Assembly: GCF_008638305.1 (NCBI RefSeq)
Contig: NZ_VTPZ01000013.1
Coordinates: 1 to 64,000 of the forward strand
DNA length: 64,000 bases
DNA from: Pseudomonas profundi
GTDB taxonomy: Bacteria; Pseudomonadota; Gammaproteobacteria; Pseudomonadales; Pseudomonadaceae
Reading direction: 5' to 3'
This document shows positions 54,717-63,492 of this stretch, piece after piece. Both the position numbers and the translations under genes were made by a program. Under the pieces are notes generated by a model that made no database searches, was not told the DNA's origin, and saw nothing but the letters and a program-made list of their open reading frames with translations. How positions within the stretch are numbered: the stretch's first letter is position 1; each line of letters starts with the position of its first letter.

Positions 54717-54967
54717 CAGTGCGTGCCGTAACCGATACTGCCGCGGCAGATCGGCGGGGCCGGCACCGGCACACCGGCAGGCAATAATTCGAAGCGCTCT
54801 TTGACCATCTCCATGCAAGTCTGAAAGAAATCCGGCGCATCCGCTTCAAGCGCCTCGGCGACAATGCGCAAGGCCTGTCGCTCGACGCCTGCATCGATGT
54901 TCACACCAGTCCATTGTAAATACGCAAGCACCCTGGCAAGCGCAATTTCAGCCCGGATCGGCTGCAT
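54716..54967 (-). CDS. Small protein between mdoG and mdoH, 83 residues
   Basis: The 83-residue frame from ATG 54967 lies 10 bases after mdoG and overlaps the mdoH start by one base. Its N-terminal two-thirds is helical (ARVLAYLQWTGVNIDAGVER, EADAPDFFQTCMEMVKERF) and its end is Pro-rich (LPAGVPVPAPPIC). There is no signal peptide or membrane segment, so it is probably cytoplasmic. I recognise no family. Tight coupling suggests a role with glucan synthesis, perhaps as a regulator of MdoH; this is inferred. Confidence 0.68.
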   Translation of the reverse strand: MQPIRAEIALARVLAYLQWTGVNIDAGVERQALRIVAEALEADAPDFFQTCMEMVKERFELLPAGVPVPAPPICRGSIGYGTH

Positions 54968-54977
54968 GGAAAGCTCC

Positions 54978-56528
54978 TTATTTGCGCTGGATCACACCGA
55001 GCACGCCGTTGCCAGGCGGAAGCTCGTAGCTCCACGTTTCGCTGAGAGTGTCTTCGTGCTGACCGAGATAGGCGCGCAGTGCCAGGGGTTTGTCCGCTAC
55101 CGGCCGCGCCAGAACGGATAATCGCCAGCGCTGCAGCGGTTCAACATACTCGACAAAATGCTCGAGCACTTCGGTGCCTTCCAGACCGCTGACATGGCCA
55201 ACGACCGGTGCGTCTGGCTCAAGATCAGCGAGCGGGCCATCAGCAAAGTCCACGATCACCCGAACCGAACCTGGCTGGGTCCCGCCGCCCACGCGCATGC
55301 CATCACCAAGATAGGAATCTACCGCACGTCCCAGAGGTTCATTCGCCACCCGGTCACCGCCAAATCGTGCGGTGTAGTTGAAATGCAGCGACTGCTCCTT
55401 GCTGATCTGGCCATCAGTGCGCCAGAACGCCACCACATTGTCGTTGGTTTCGTCTGAGGTCGGCAGTTGCACCAGTACTACATGGCCCTGGCCCCAGTCA
55501 CCTTCAGGTTCGATCCAGGCGCTGGGTCGCGTTTCATACCGGGCCTCAAGATCCATATAGCTGGTGAAATCGGTATCGCGCTGTAGCAGACCAAAGCCGC
55601 GCACATTATGCGTAGCGAAGTAATCAATACTCAGGGTTTGGGGATTGCGCAGCGGTCGCCACAACCATTCATCACTGTCGCCGTCGTGTATCAGCAAACC
55701 ATCCGAGTCGTGAACTTCCGGCCGCCACTCACCGGGCGGCAGCAAGGTATTCTCGCCGTAATAGAACATGCTGGTCAGCGGCGCAAGCCCGAGCATTTCC
55801 ACCGGATTGCGGGGGAACAGTGCCGATTCGACCTTGAGCGCAGTCTGTTCGCCGGGCATAACTGTAAATTTGTAGGCGCCGGCGAGGCTTTCGCCATCCA
55901 GCAGTCCATAAAAGGTCATGGCTTCCGCGTTACCTGCGGGCTTCTCGAGCCAGAACTCAATAAACGAGGGAAATTCCTCGCCGCTGGGCAATCCGGTGTC
56001 GACTGCTATGCCGCGACCCGACAGGCCAAAATTGTTTTCCTTGCCCACCGCGCGGTAGTAGCTGGCGCCAGCGAAAACGAGGAACTGGTTCATGACATCA
56101 GCCCCCTCAAAGGGAAAGGTCAGCTTGAACCCTGCGTAGCCCATATCGGCGGGTACCAACCGCTCGATATCCGGATTGGGGTAGGTGAACTGCCGCTTCT
56201 CGAAGTTGACCGGATCCACTGCTCCCTGATCCACGACGTTGATCCGCACCGCATGGTTATAGAACAGCCCCGGCGGGATCATCATGACCTTGAACGGCGT
56301 CTCGTCGTCGTGCCAGAGGCTGCTCTCTGGCTTGAAGCGAATCCCCTGATAATCCTGGTAATTGAGATCGCGAAGAAAGCGCGGCACCTGAGCGGGTGCC
56401 GCATAGGGATTCAACGCCAGTTCTCTGGCTTTTCCGATAACAGTTTCGAAGTCGAAATTCTGTTCCTGGGCCAGAAGCGGCATAGACAAAACGAAGGGCA
56501 ATGCCCTGAGGAGAAACCTGATCATCAT
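54978..56528 (-). CDS. mdoG: Periplasmic glucan biosynthesis protein G
   Basis: The 516-residue protein has a signal peptide (IRFLLRALPFVLSMPLLAQE) and the MdoG domain: FDFETVIGKARELALNPY, YQGIRFKPESSLWHD, MLGLAPLTSMFYYGENT, RPEVHDSDGLLIH and GHVVLVQLPTSDETNDNVVAFW. Related OpgG proteins modify or process the glucan backbone and a recent view treats them as endo-beta-glucosidases. It acts in the periplasm. AAGGA lies upstream of the ATG at 56528. It is first in the mdoG-orf-mdoH set. Confidence 0.94.
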   Translation of the reverse strand: MMIRFLLRALPFVLSMPLLAQEQNFDFETVIGKARELALNPYAAPAQVPRFLRDLNYQDYQGIRFKPESSLWHDDETPFKVMMIPPGLFYNHAVRINVVDQGAVDPVNFEKRQFTYPNPDIERLVPADMGYAGFKLTFPFEGADVMNQFLVFAGASYYRAVGKENNFGLSGRGIAVDTGLPSGEEFPSFIEFWLEKPAGNAEAMTFYGLLDGESLAGAYKFTVMPGEQTALKVESALFPRNPVEMLGLAPLTSMFYYGENTLLPPGEWRPEVHDSDGLLIHDGDSDEWLWRPLRNPQTLSIDYFATHNVRGFGLLQRDTDFTSYMDLEARYETRPSAWIEPEGDWGQGHVVLVQLPTSDETNDNVVAFWRTDGQISKEQSLHFNYTARFGGDRVANEPLGRAVDSYLGDGMRVGGGTQPGSVRVIVDFADGPLADLEPDAPVVGHVSGLEGTEVLEHFVEYVEPLQRWRLSVLARPVADKPLALRAYLGQHEDTLSETWSYELPPGNGVLGVIQRK

Positions 56529-56803
56529 TAAGCCGTTCCTTGCGAGCATTCAAGCGCTAAACAGTTGACCCCGAACGGGCCGTTAGGGTCGGTTTCCGTT
56601 TGATCGCGGGCTGCGATGAAACGGGACCAGCCCTGGTGTCCTCGGCCGCCAGGCCGTCGGCCACTTCCCTGACCACGCACACAAATACGCAGCTGATTAG
56701 TGCCAGGAACCATCATGAAGTTCCGGACTCACCCGGACGGGCGTATTCTGCAACCGGCCGCTACATCCTTTACACTGTTTGGGTACACAATCAGGAGCGC
56801 TAC

Positions 56804-56986
56804 ATGGCCAAGCCAAATTACTCGTTTGAAAAACGTCAGCGAGCGCTGAAAAAAAGCAAACAGCAGGAGGAAAAGCGTCAGGAAAAGCTCGCACGTAAAG
56901 CCGCAGGTGATAGTGAGACCGACCCGACTGCGGGCGATCCGGCTACCGATGAAAATGCCCAGGACGACACCGGCAGGAGTGAATAG
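56804..56986 (+). CDS. Short Lys/Glu-rich protein, 60 residues
   Basis: AGGAG is 7 bases before the ATG at 56804. The product begins MAKPNYSFEKRQRALKKSKQ, a long basic helix, and ends in an acidic Asp/Thr-rich tail. Proteins with this start are widespread, uncharacterised and soluble. A longer frame upstream to 56600 has no support. No function can be assigned; a charged chaperone-like or nucleic-acid-binding role is only a guess. Confidence 0.75.
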   Translation: MAKPNYSFEKRQRALKKSKQQEEKRQEKLARKAAGDSETDPTAGDPATDENAQDDTGRSE

Positions 56987-57085
56987 CCCGCGCTTGTTGA
57001 TTTGCCCATTGGTAATTTCAACTGCCCCTGAAAAGGGCATGCGCCCGCGTTGCCTGATCCATAACGTGCGTTTACGGAGGAGACT

Positions 57086-58147
57086 TTGCTGACACTGCCA
57101 TTATTCGTTCTGGCCCTGTTATTGCTGAGCATGACACTGCTGGCGAAAATCCGCCTGCACGACTGGTGGCTGCGCGCGTGCGAATTTCCGCGCCTGCAGA
57201 TCGCAACCCTGGCCTTGCTGGTGATCGTGCTTTCAGCCTGGAGCGAAGAGCCATGGCAGATCCCGACGCTGGTCTGCGGAGGCCTGGTTCTGGCAGGCCA
57301 GCTGTACCGTATTCTGCCCTGGACGCGATTGTGGAAATTGCAGGTATTGAGCGCCGATGATGCGGACAAGGACAGTTGCATTACGCTGCTCATCTCCAAT
57401 GTGCTGACCCCCAACCGCAACGCGGAGGGTCTGATCAGCCAGATTCTGGAACATCAGCCAGACATTATTCTGACTCTGGAGTCTGACAGCTGGTGGGGTG
57501 AGCAACTGGACGCCGCGCTGACTGACTGGCCACACCGGGTCAGCATTCCCCAGGACAACCTGTACGGCATGCATCTGTATTCACGCTTGTTGTTGCAGGA
57601 TATCGAGGTCAAGCGCTTGATCCAGGACGACATTCCGTCGATTCATGGTGGCGTCGAACTCAGGGATGGCAGCACCATCAATTTTCATGCTTTGCATCCA
57701 CGCCCACCCGCGCCCAACGAGAGCAAGGAGTCACTCTGGCGTGACGCCGAGCTGTTGCTGGTCGGCAAGCATATTCATGAACGTAACGAGCCCGCATTAT
57801 TGATTGGCGATCTGAATGATGTCGCCTGGTCCCGTACCACCCGCACGTTCAGCCGCGTGAGCGGGATGCTGGATCTGCGCTGTGGCCGTGGCATGTTCAA
57901 TACCTACAATGCCTGGCACGTGCTGCTACGCTGGCCGCTCGACCATATATTCGTTACCCGGCACTTCAAACTGTGCGCAATCAAGCGACTGAAAAAGTTT
58001 GGCTCTGATCATTTCCCCATCATGGCAACGCTCTGCTACACGCCGGACGAAGCGCATGAGCACGAAAAGCCGACAGCGGACGCCGAGGAGAAAGAGCAAG
58101 CCCGCGAGACAATCGAAGAAGCACGCTCACGCGATCAGGAAGAGTGA
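57086..58147 (+). CDS. Membrane-anchored endonuclease/exonuclease/phosphatase family protein
   Basis: The TTG at 57086 is preceded by GGAGGAGA, so it is taken as the start; the product has 353 residues. Three hydrophobic segments (about 3-18, 40-52, 60-75) precede an EEP domain with LLISNVLTPN, TLESDSWW (Glu), LIGDLNDVAW (Asp/Asn) and GSDHFPIMATL (His-Asp). A C-terminal tail is strongly charged. It probably cleaves a phosphodiester at or near the inner membrane. It converges on the cytochrome oxidase operon over a shared terminator. Confidence 0.88.
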   Translation: MLTLPLFVLALLLLSMTLLAKIRLHDWWLRACEFPRLQIATLALLVIVLSAWSEEPWQIPTLVCGGLVLAGQLYRILPWTRLWKLQVLSADDADKDSCITLLISNVLTPNRNAEGLISQILEHQPDIILTLESDSWWGEQLDAALTDWPHRVSIPQDNLYGMHLYSRLLLQDIEVKRLIQDDIPSIHGGVELRDGSTINFHALHPRPPAPNESKESLWRDAELLLVGKHIHERNEPALLIGDLNDVAWSRTTRTFSRVSGMLDLRCGRGMFNTYNAWHVLLRWPLDHIFVTRHFKLCAIKRLKKFGSDHFPIMATLCYTPDEAHEHEKPTADAEEKEQARETIEEARSRDQEE

Positions 58148-58167
58148 CGTGCGGCGCCGCAATGCAC

Positions 58168-58190
58168 CCCGCCTTTACACACAAGGCGGG
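58168..58190. terminator. Terminator hairpin between convergent genes
   Basis: cccgcctt at 58168-58175 pairs with aaggcggg at 58183-58190, loop of 7. The stem overlaps the stop codon region of the leftward small membrane protein gene and is 20 bases after the end of the rightward gene. No long T run follows, so efficiency is uncertain. Confidence 0.5.
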
Positions 58191-58525
58191 TAGATCACCA
58201 CCGGTAACGTTACCGCTGCAGCAGCGACGGCGGATAACAGATAAATGCCGCCGCTGATACGGGCGATGAATTTCCGATGCGAGTCCTCGGTGGCGCTGGT
58301 ATCCGGCCCGGCTTTCCAGCATCGATAAGCGGCAATGAGCAGCAACAACGTGACGCACGCCCCCAAGCCCAGCAGCAGCGCGTTAATCCATGTCCAGGGG
58401 CCGAGCTCCGCAGCGGGCGGTGCGACATTGCAGCCTATTCCCTGCAGCCCATACAGCACAGCAAACCAGCCTGACCAGATGATCAGCCCCATGACCAGCT
58501 GTATCGGATGTGAAATCGAAAACAT
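58175..58525 (-). CDS. Small membrane protein of the cytochrome oxidase operon, 116 residues
   Basis: The ATG at 58525 overlaps the ctaD stop (TGATG), so it is coupled to it. The 116-residue protein has about three hydrophobic helices (near 10-28, 45-66, 90-110) with a polar loop TEDSHRKFIARISGG. The family is unrecognised; small subunits or assembly proteins often end cytochrome oxidase operons. Cys occurs near residues 32, 68 and 115 but with no metal-site pattern. Confidence 0.7.
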   Translation of the reverse strand: MFSISHPIQLVMGLIIWSGWFAVLYGLQGIGCNVAPPAAELGPWTWINALLLGLGACVTLLLLIAAYRCWKAGPDTSATEDSHRKFIARISGGIYLLSAVAAAAVTLPVVIYPPCV

Positions 58526-61041
58526 CAGCTACCTCCCCACCCCATAGGCAGCCAGACGAAAGCCGCGACAGCCAGCCAGAAGATCGCCAGCGTATAGACC
58601 CACAGTGGCCACACCACGAAAGGCTCGTAAGGTACGCGCACACTGACATAGCCGAACTGGACTCGCATAGCCTGCATCGCCGTAACGACAGTCGACAGAC
58701 CACTGTGAATCAGCAGATACATGAGCATGACAGTCAGTACCGAATCATGCGCAAGCTCGGTCGCTTGCAGGGGCGCACTGAGCAGCACCCACAACAGTAG
58801 CGCAAAGTGTGCCAGGCCGATGACAGACGAAATCCAGAACAGGCCCTGCATGCCCTTGGCGTTTCCTGCGCGCAATCGACCTACTGCATAGCGAAACACC
58901 AGCGCAGCGACCGTCAGCAGCGCCCCACTGAGCAGTAACGGCCATAACGCAAGCGGACCCTCCTGCGGTGCCTGCCATTGCGGCGCGGCGGTCCACAGAT
59001 AAAACCAGCCGAACAGGAGTGACGCGTAGAGCGTCCCATTGCCCATCATCGCCACGTTCATGCCCCATAACCCCGGGCTGTTGAAGGTTCGCGAATGCAG
59101 CGGTGGATCGGTGCGTTCATCGGCGGTCAGCGGCGCGCTGCTGGCATGGGCACCGTTATGCCAGCTCCAACGCAACAGGGAGAGCACCGCAAATACCGCC
59201 GCTACAAGCGCCACCCAGTAACTTTTGGTCAGCAGGCCCAGACAGACCACAGCAATGATCGCCCCGCTTTGCAGCGGTAGCCATGAGTTCGTGGGCAAAT
59301 GTATGACCTGCATGACCTTGCCGGTGCCGGCTTGCGAGCCGTATATCTCGCGCCGGCCATGGCTGACATCTGCCAGGCCGAATTTACCATCGGCAATATC
59401 CTGCGGGAGCGCCGGATCCTCGAACAGGGGATGCCGGGTCGGCACGTTGGGCAGACTGGCAAAGTTGTACGGACTGACCGGCATTTCAACCGCCCATTCA
59501 AGCGAGTCGGCGTTCCACGGGTTCTGCCGCGCCGGCCTGCCAAAGCGGAAATGCAGCAACACGTCGACGATAACCGCAGCGATACCGATGGCCATGATGA
59601 AACCGCCGATCGACGAAATCAGGTTGAACAGATCCCAGCCCAATCCCGCCTCATAGGTATAGACGCGGCGTGGCATGCCAAACAGGCCGGTCAGATGCAT
59701 GATCAGAAAGGTGACATTAAAGCCGATAAACGTAAGCCAGAAGCCCCAGCGACCCAGCGTGTCCGAGGGCATGCGCCCGGACACATGGGGTAACCAGTAA
59801 TAGAACCCGGCAATCAGCGGAAACAGCATGCCGCCGACCAGTACGTAGTGCATGTGCGCGACCACAAAGTGCGTGTCGTGCACCTGCCAGTCAAACGGCA
59901 CCAGCGCCAGCATAACGCCCGTCAGACCGCCAGCGACGAAGATGATCAGAAAGCCGAGAATCCACAGCATGGGCAGGTGAAACACCACCCGCCCGGTCCA
60001 TAGTGTGGCGATCCAGGCGAAGAACTGGATAGCGGTGGGTATTGCCACCAGCATGCTTGCCATCGAGAAGAACGCCAACGCCAGCGAGGGAATGCCCACG
60101 GTAAACATGTGGTGGACCCAAAGGCCGAAACTGATGAAGCCCATCAGAATGATCGCCAGCACTATCCAGCGATAACCGAGCAGCGGGCGCTGGGCAAATA
60201 CCGGAATCAGTGTCGAGACTATTCCCGCACCCGGCAGAAAGATGATGTACACCTCTGGGTGCCCGAACAGCCAGAACAGATGCTGCCACAACAGTGGATC
60301 ACCACCGCCTGCCACTTCGAAGAATACCATGCCTGCGGCGCGCTCGAGCTCAAGCAGGATGCTGCCGAGAATCAGCGGCGGAAAACCAAAGACGATCATC
60401 AAGGCCATCGCCAGAATGTACCAGCAGAAGATCGGCATCTTGCGCAGCGACATGCCGTTGGCCCGGGTGCGCAGGATCGAGACGACCAGCTCGACCCCGG
60501 CGGACATTGCCGAGATTTCTACAAAGGTAATGCCCAGCAGCCAGAAATCCGGACCCAGCCCCGGGGAATAGAAAGAGCCACTCAGGGGCGTGTACATAAA
60601 CCACCCGGCGTCGGGGGCCATGTTCAGGAACAGACTCGAGACGATGATGATCCCGCCGAACAGATAACAGTAATACCCCAGTGCGCTGAGACGCGGGAAT
60701 ACCAGGTCACGGGTCCCAATCATCTTCGGAATCAGGTACATCGCTGCGCCTTCCAGCACCGGAATGGCGAACAGAAACATCATCACCGTACCGTGCATGC
60801 TGAAAATCTGGTTGTAAGCGTTGGAACTGAGAATGTCCTGTTCCGGCAGCGCCAGCTGGGTGCGCAGCAACATGGCCAGAATGCCGCCAATCAGGAAAAA
60901 CACCATGCCGGTGACAACGAAACGCAGCCCCACAGACGTATGGTTGACCGCGGACAGCTGGCCCCAGCCGGGCAGATTCCCCCATACCCGATCAAACTGT
61001 TCCAGCCGCCCTCGGTTGCCTGTGTTTCTGAGTTCACTCAT
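58525..61041 (-). CDS. ctaD: Cytochrome c oxidase subunit I with fused subunit III-like domain
   Basis: The 838-residue protein is a haem-copper oxidase subunit I (about 1-520): FSMHGTVMMFLF (haem His), WLFGHPEVYIIFLPG (Cu-B His, Glu and the cross-linked Tyr), WVHHMFT and HFVVAHMHYVL. A linker of about 80 residues leads to a second hydrophobic part (about 610-838) that resembles subunit III. It pumps protons while reducing O2 to water in the inner membrane. The ATG overlaps the ctaC stop by 8 bases. Fused I/III genes are known in several aerobic bacteria. Confidence 0.94.
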   Translation of the reverse strand: MSELRNTGNRGRLEQFDRVWGNLPGWGQLSAVNHTSVGLRFVVTGMVFFLIGGILAMLLRTQLALPEQDILSSNAYNQIFSMHGTVMMFLFAIPVLEGAAMYLIPKMIGTRDLVFPRLSALGYYCYLFGGIIIVSSLFLNMAPDAGWFMYTPLSGSFYSPGLGPDFWLLGITFVEISAMSAGVELVVSILRTRANGMSLRKMPIFCWYILAMALMIVFGFPPLILGSILLELERAAGMVFFEVAGGGDPLLWQHLFWLFGHPEVYIIFLPGAGIVSTLIPVFAQRPLLGYRWIVLAIILMGFISFGLWVHHMFTVGIPSLALAFFSMASMLVAIPTAIQFFAWIATLWTGRVVFHLPMLWILGFLIIFVAGGLTGVMLALVPFDWQVHDTHFVVAHMHYVLVGGMLFPLIAGFYYWLPHVSGRMPSDTLGRWGFWLTFIGFNVTFLIMHLTGLFGMPRRVYTYEAGLGWDLFNLISSIGGFIMAIGIAAVIVDVLLHFRFGRPARQNPWNADSLEWAVEMPVSPYNFASLPNVPTRHPLFEDPALPQDIADGKFGLADVSHGRREIYGSQAGTGKVMQVIHLPTNSWLPLQSGAIIAVVCLGLLTKSYWVALVAAVFAVLSLLRWSWHNGAHASSAPLTADERTDPPLHSRTFNSPGLWGMNVAMMGNGTLYASLLFGWFYLWTAAPQWQAPQEGPLALWPLLLSGALLTVAALVFRYAVGRLRAGNAKGMQGLFWISSVIGLAHFALLLWVLLSAPLQATELAHDSVLTVMLMYLLIHSGLSTVVTAMQAMRVQFGYVSVRVPYEPFVVWPLWVYTLAIFWLAVAAFVWLPMGWGGS

Positions 61042-61828
61042 CGGCCTGCTCCTGCATCAGCCAGGTTTGAAATGCCTCTGGTTCGAGGGCCTCGACCACA
61101 AAATGCATATGCGCGTGGCCTGCCCCGCAAAATTCGGCGCAATGACCACGGTACGTCCCGGGTTGGTCCGCCTGAATACGAATGACATTGGTACGGCCCG
61201 GGATGACATCCAGCTTCCCGGCCAGACGCGGCACCCAGAAGGAATGGATCACGTCTGCGCTGTTCAGGTGTACGTCGACCGGCTCACCGGCAGGAATCAC
61301 CAGCCGGTCCTCCAGCACAATATTGCTGTCGGGATAGCTCACGTCCCAGCGCCACTGCTGCGCCATAACGTTAAGTCGTAGGGGTTCACCGTGCTCCAGT
61401 GGCAGCGGCAACATGGCCCGCCCTATTGGCAATCCGAACGCCAGCACCACTGTTAGGCTGACCCCCGGAAGAACCAGCCCGCCCCAGATGACCCAACGGT
61501 TCTGCAACCGTTGGGACTGCTGCTGGTCTACATCGCCTGGATCCCGGTGCATGGCATAGAACCACAGGGCAAACACCACCAGCATCACCAGCGTGAAATA
61601 GCCGAACATTCCCCACCACAGCCAGGACGCGGCGGTGGCGGACGGCCCGGCCGGATCCAGTGCGGAGAACGGCCCGCCGCAACCGGTGACAAGCAGGCAC
61701 ATGCCAAGCAGCCCTGCGCCTGCTAACCTTCTGAAGAACGACCCGGAACGGAAACCGGCGATGACTTCTCCGAAACCACGAGGATCACGATGAATTCCGC
61801 TTCCATTGCCAGCAAACTCGCCATTCAT
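61034..61828 (-). CDS. ctaC: Cytochrome c oxidase subunit II
   Basis: The most plausible start is ATG 61828, giving 264 residues, although it overlaps the divergent DUF2231 gene by 39 bases and has no clear ribosome site. An N-terminal signal ends in a lipobox (CLLVTGC), followed by two transmembrane helices and a cupredoxin domain: QQWRWDVSY, HSFWVPRLAGK, and the Cu-A motif CAEFCGAGHAHMHF near the end. No fused cytochrome c domain follows, so it is the simple aa3-type form. It receives electrons from cytochrome c in the periplasm and passes them to subunit I. The exact start is uncertain. Confidence 0.93.
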   Translation of the reverse strand: MNGEFAGNGSGIHRDPRGFGEVIAGFRSGSFFRRLAGAGLLGMCLLVTGCGGPFSALDPAGPSATAASWLWWGMFGYFTLVMLVVFALWFYAMHRDPGDVDQQQSQRLQNRWVIWGGLVLPGVSLTVVLAFGLPIGRAMLPLPLEHGEPLRLNVMAQQWRWDVSYPDSNIVLEDRLVIPAGEPVDVHLNSADVIHSFWVPRLAGKLDVIPGRTNVIRIQADQPGTYRGHCAEFCGAGHAHMHFVVEALEPEAFQTWLMQEQADE

Positions 61829-62281
61829 GGTCACCCCATCCATCCGATGCTGATTCACTTTCCGGTGGCAGCGCTGCTCGGTGTTATCGGTACCGATGTC
61901 GCCTATGTGCTTACGCAGGATCACTTCTGGGCGCGTGCTAGCCTCTGGCTGGTCGGTATTGGCACCCTGGGCGGATGGGTATCGGGCACCATCGGGCTGC
62001 TCGACCTGGTGATCGTCAGCCAGATCCGCCGCCTGATCACCGCCTGGTGCCACGGCATACTGGCGGTGATGATGCTGTCGCTCGCCACGCTCAATTGGTT
62101 GATACGCCTCGACGAACCGGCCAGCGCGCTGTTTCCGTGGGGGATCTATCTGTCGCTGCTGAGCGGCGTGATGATTTCCCTGACCAGTTTCCTCGGCGGA
62201 CAGCTGGTTTATGACCATGCCGTCGGCGTGTCTCACGAGAAGATCAGAGAACGCGCCGAGCGGCTGGGTGTTGATCCCTGA
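61790..62281 (+). CDS. DUF2231 membrane protein
   Basis: The 163-residue protein has four hydrophobic helices and the DUF2231 signature GHPIHPMLIHFPVAALLG near the N-terminus, where paired His residues could bind haem or metal. The family is often near cytochrome oxidase or other redox genes. It reads divergently from ctaC and overlaps the first bases of the chosen ctaC frame. GAGG lies 9 bases before the ATG. A redox role is inferred from the neighbours. Confidence 0.88.
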   Translation: MNSASIASKLAIHGHPIHPMLIHFPVAALLGVIGTDVAYVLTQDHFWARASLWLVGIGTLGGWVSGTIGLLDLVIVSQIRRLITAWCHGILAVMMLSLATLNWLIRLDEPASALFPWGIYLSLLSGVMISLTSFLGGQLVYDHAVGVSHEKIRERAERLGVDP

Positions 62282-62292
62282 CACGCGCCTGC

Positions 62293-62727
62293 TCATGGCA
62301 TAACCTGCAACGGCGGCTTGGCCAGCACCAGCCAGACGATTCCGATCATCAACAGGCATTGAACGAGGCCGAGGGCCCAGCACCATGGAAGGGTCGGCTT
62401 GCCGTTGCCCGACTCGGCACGCAGGATCAACAAACCGGTCGCTGCGTGTGAGAGCACCAGCCCTGCCACCAGCGTCAACTTGGCGATCAGCCAGATATCC
62501 ACCGTATGATCAATCAGGAAAACCAGCGTCCCGGCAATGATTGCAAACAACGCCGCCGGGGTAGCAATACGCGTAAATACCATGCGTGCGATCGAATCGA
62601 AGGGATCAGCGGGCTCGCGGAACGCGTTTTCCCGGACCAGACTTCCGGCAATCAAGGCGGGGAGATACAGCAGCGAGGCAGCCCAGAACAACAAACCAAT
62701 CAGATGTGGCACGAGAAACCAGAGCAT
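62293..62727 (-). CDS. CopD-like membrane protein
   Basis: The 144-residue protein has four hydrophobic helices (MLWFLVPHLIGLLFWAASLLY and three more near 55, 85 and 120), with His residues in the first, third and fourth regions in a pattern seen in CopD/DUF2269-type proteins. Members carry or sense copper or haem in the inner membrane. It converges on the DUF2231 gene, and its neighbourhood is the oxidase operon, which suggests a copper- or haem-linked role. Sub-family is uncertain. Confidence 0.7.
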   Translation of the reverse strand: MLWFLVPHLIGLLFWAASLLYLPALIAGSLVRENAFREPADPFDSIARMVFTRIATPAALFAIIAGTLVFLIDHTVDIWLIAKLTLVAGLVLSHAATGLLILRAESGNGKPTLPWCWALGLVQCLLMIGIVWLVLAKPPLQVMP

Positions 62728-62765
62728 GCGCTGGGCCGTCTCCTTTTGTTATTTGCCGGGTCAGT

Positions 62766-63395
62766 TCACAGTATGTTGACAACAGCGACACTAAAAGTTG
62801 CGCATACCAATGTCACAGCGAGGATCACCAGCAGCCCGTCGTTGACGACCAGCGACAAACCAAAGGCGGCCAATGCCAGCCCCACCACCGAGGCGGAAAA
62901 CGGCACAATCTCCATCATTGGCAGTCCAAAACCGATCACCACACAGATCAAGGCAATGGCGTAAGCGGCGCCATTGGTTACCAGCACCGTCCACCGCGGA
63001 CGTAGTACAGAGTCGACGCGCCGCGCAACCGGGCGCACCCAGGATATTGCCTTGATCAGATGGTCATGTTTGACCGAGCGATTGAGAAGCCAGGCTGGCA
63101 GCCAGAACTGTTTGCGCCCGAACAGCATCTGCACGGCAATGAGCAGGATGAATATAGCCATGGTCGTGGCCATGCCGGGGATTCCGCTGAGCGGGGACGC
63201 CAGAATGATACCGGCCAGCATCAACAGTGGTCCGAAGGAACGCGTACCGATGGACTCCACCACCAGCCGCAGCGAGACCTCGTCGCGGCCCCGGTTAAGC
63301 CTGGCGAGATGATCCAGTAGCTGTTGAAGGTTTCGCAGGGGTCGACGCATACCGTGGAGGTCATCCTTGCTGAAGCTCAAAGCTTGGAGAGACAT
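62766..63395 (-). CDS. ExoD family membrane protein
   Basis: The 209-residue protein has a soluble N-terminus of about 55 residues, then an ExoD-type membrane domain with FGPLLMLAGIILASPLSG near residue 55, FWLPAWLLNRSV, and hydrophobic segments to the end. ExoD was described in rhizobia as affecting exopolysaccharide and alkaline growth; how it works is unclear. It lies 39 bases upstream of the CopD-like gene in the same direction. The start could also be the ATG at 63350. Confidence 0.85.
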   Translation of the reverse strand: MSLQALSFSKDDLHGMRRPLRNLQQLLDHLARLNRGRDEVSLRLVVESIGTRSFGPLLMLAGIILASPLSGIPGMATTMAIFILLIAVQMLFGRKQFWLPAWLLNRSVKHDHLIKAISWVRPVARRVDSVLRPRWTVLVTNGAAYAIALICVVIGFGLPMMEIVPFSASVVGLALAAFGLSLVVNDGLLVILAVTLVCATFSVAVVNIL

Positions 63396-63414
63396 TCGGC
63401 TGCGTTAGTTCGTT

Positions 63415-63451
63415 CAGAAACGACTGCGGCCCGGATCGCTCCGGGCCGCAG
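63415..63451 (-). terminator. Intrinsic terminator after thrC
   Basis: ctgcggcccgga at 63424-63435 and tccgggccgcag at 63440-63451 form a perfect 12-bp stem with a 4-base loop. Read leftward it is followed by TCGTTT, a short U tract. It lies 42 bases downstream of the thrC stop and fits a Rho-independent terminator. Confidence 0.8.
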
Positions 63452-63492
63452 GGCAATAGCAGCAGCTATCGTTTTCGGCGCGGCCGCCAGAC

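Noticed and set aside
61829-62386. N-terminal extension of ctaC to 450 residues
   Set aside because: The extra 186 residues read antisense through the DUF2231 gene and lack any signal or motif.
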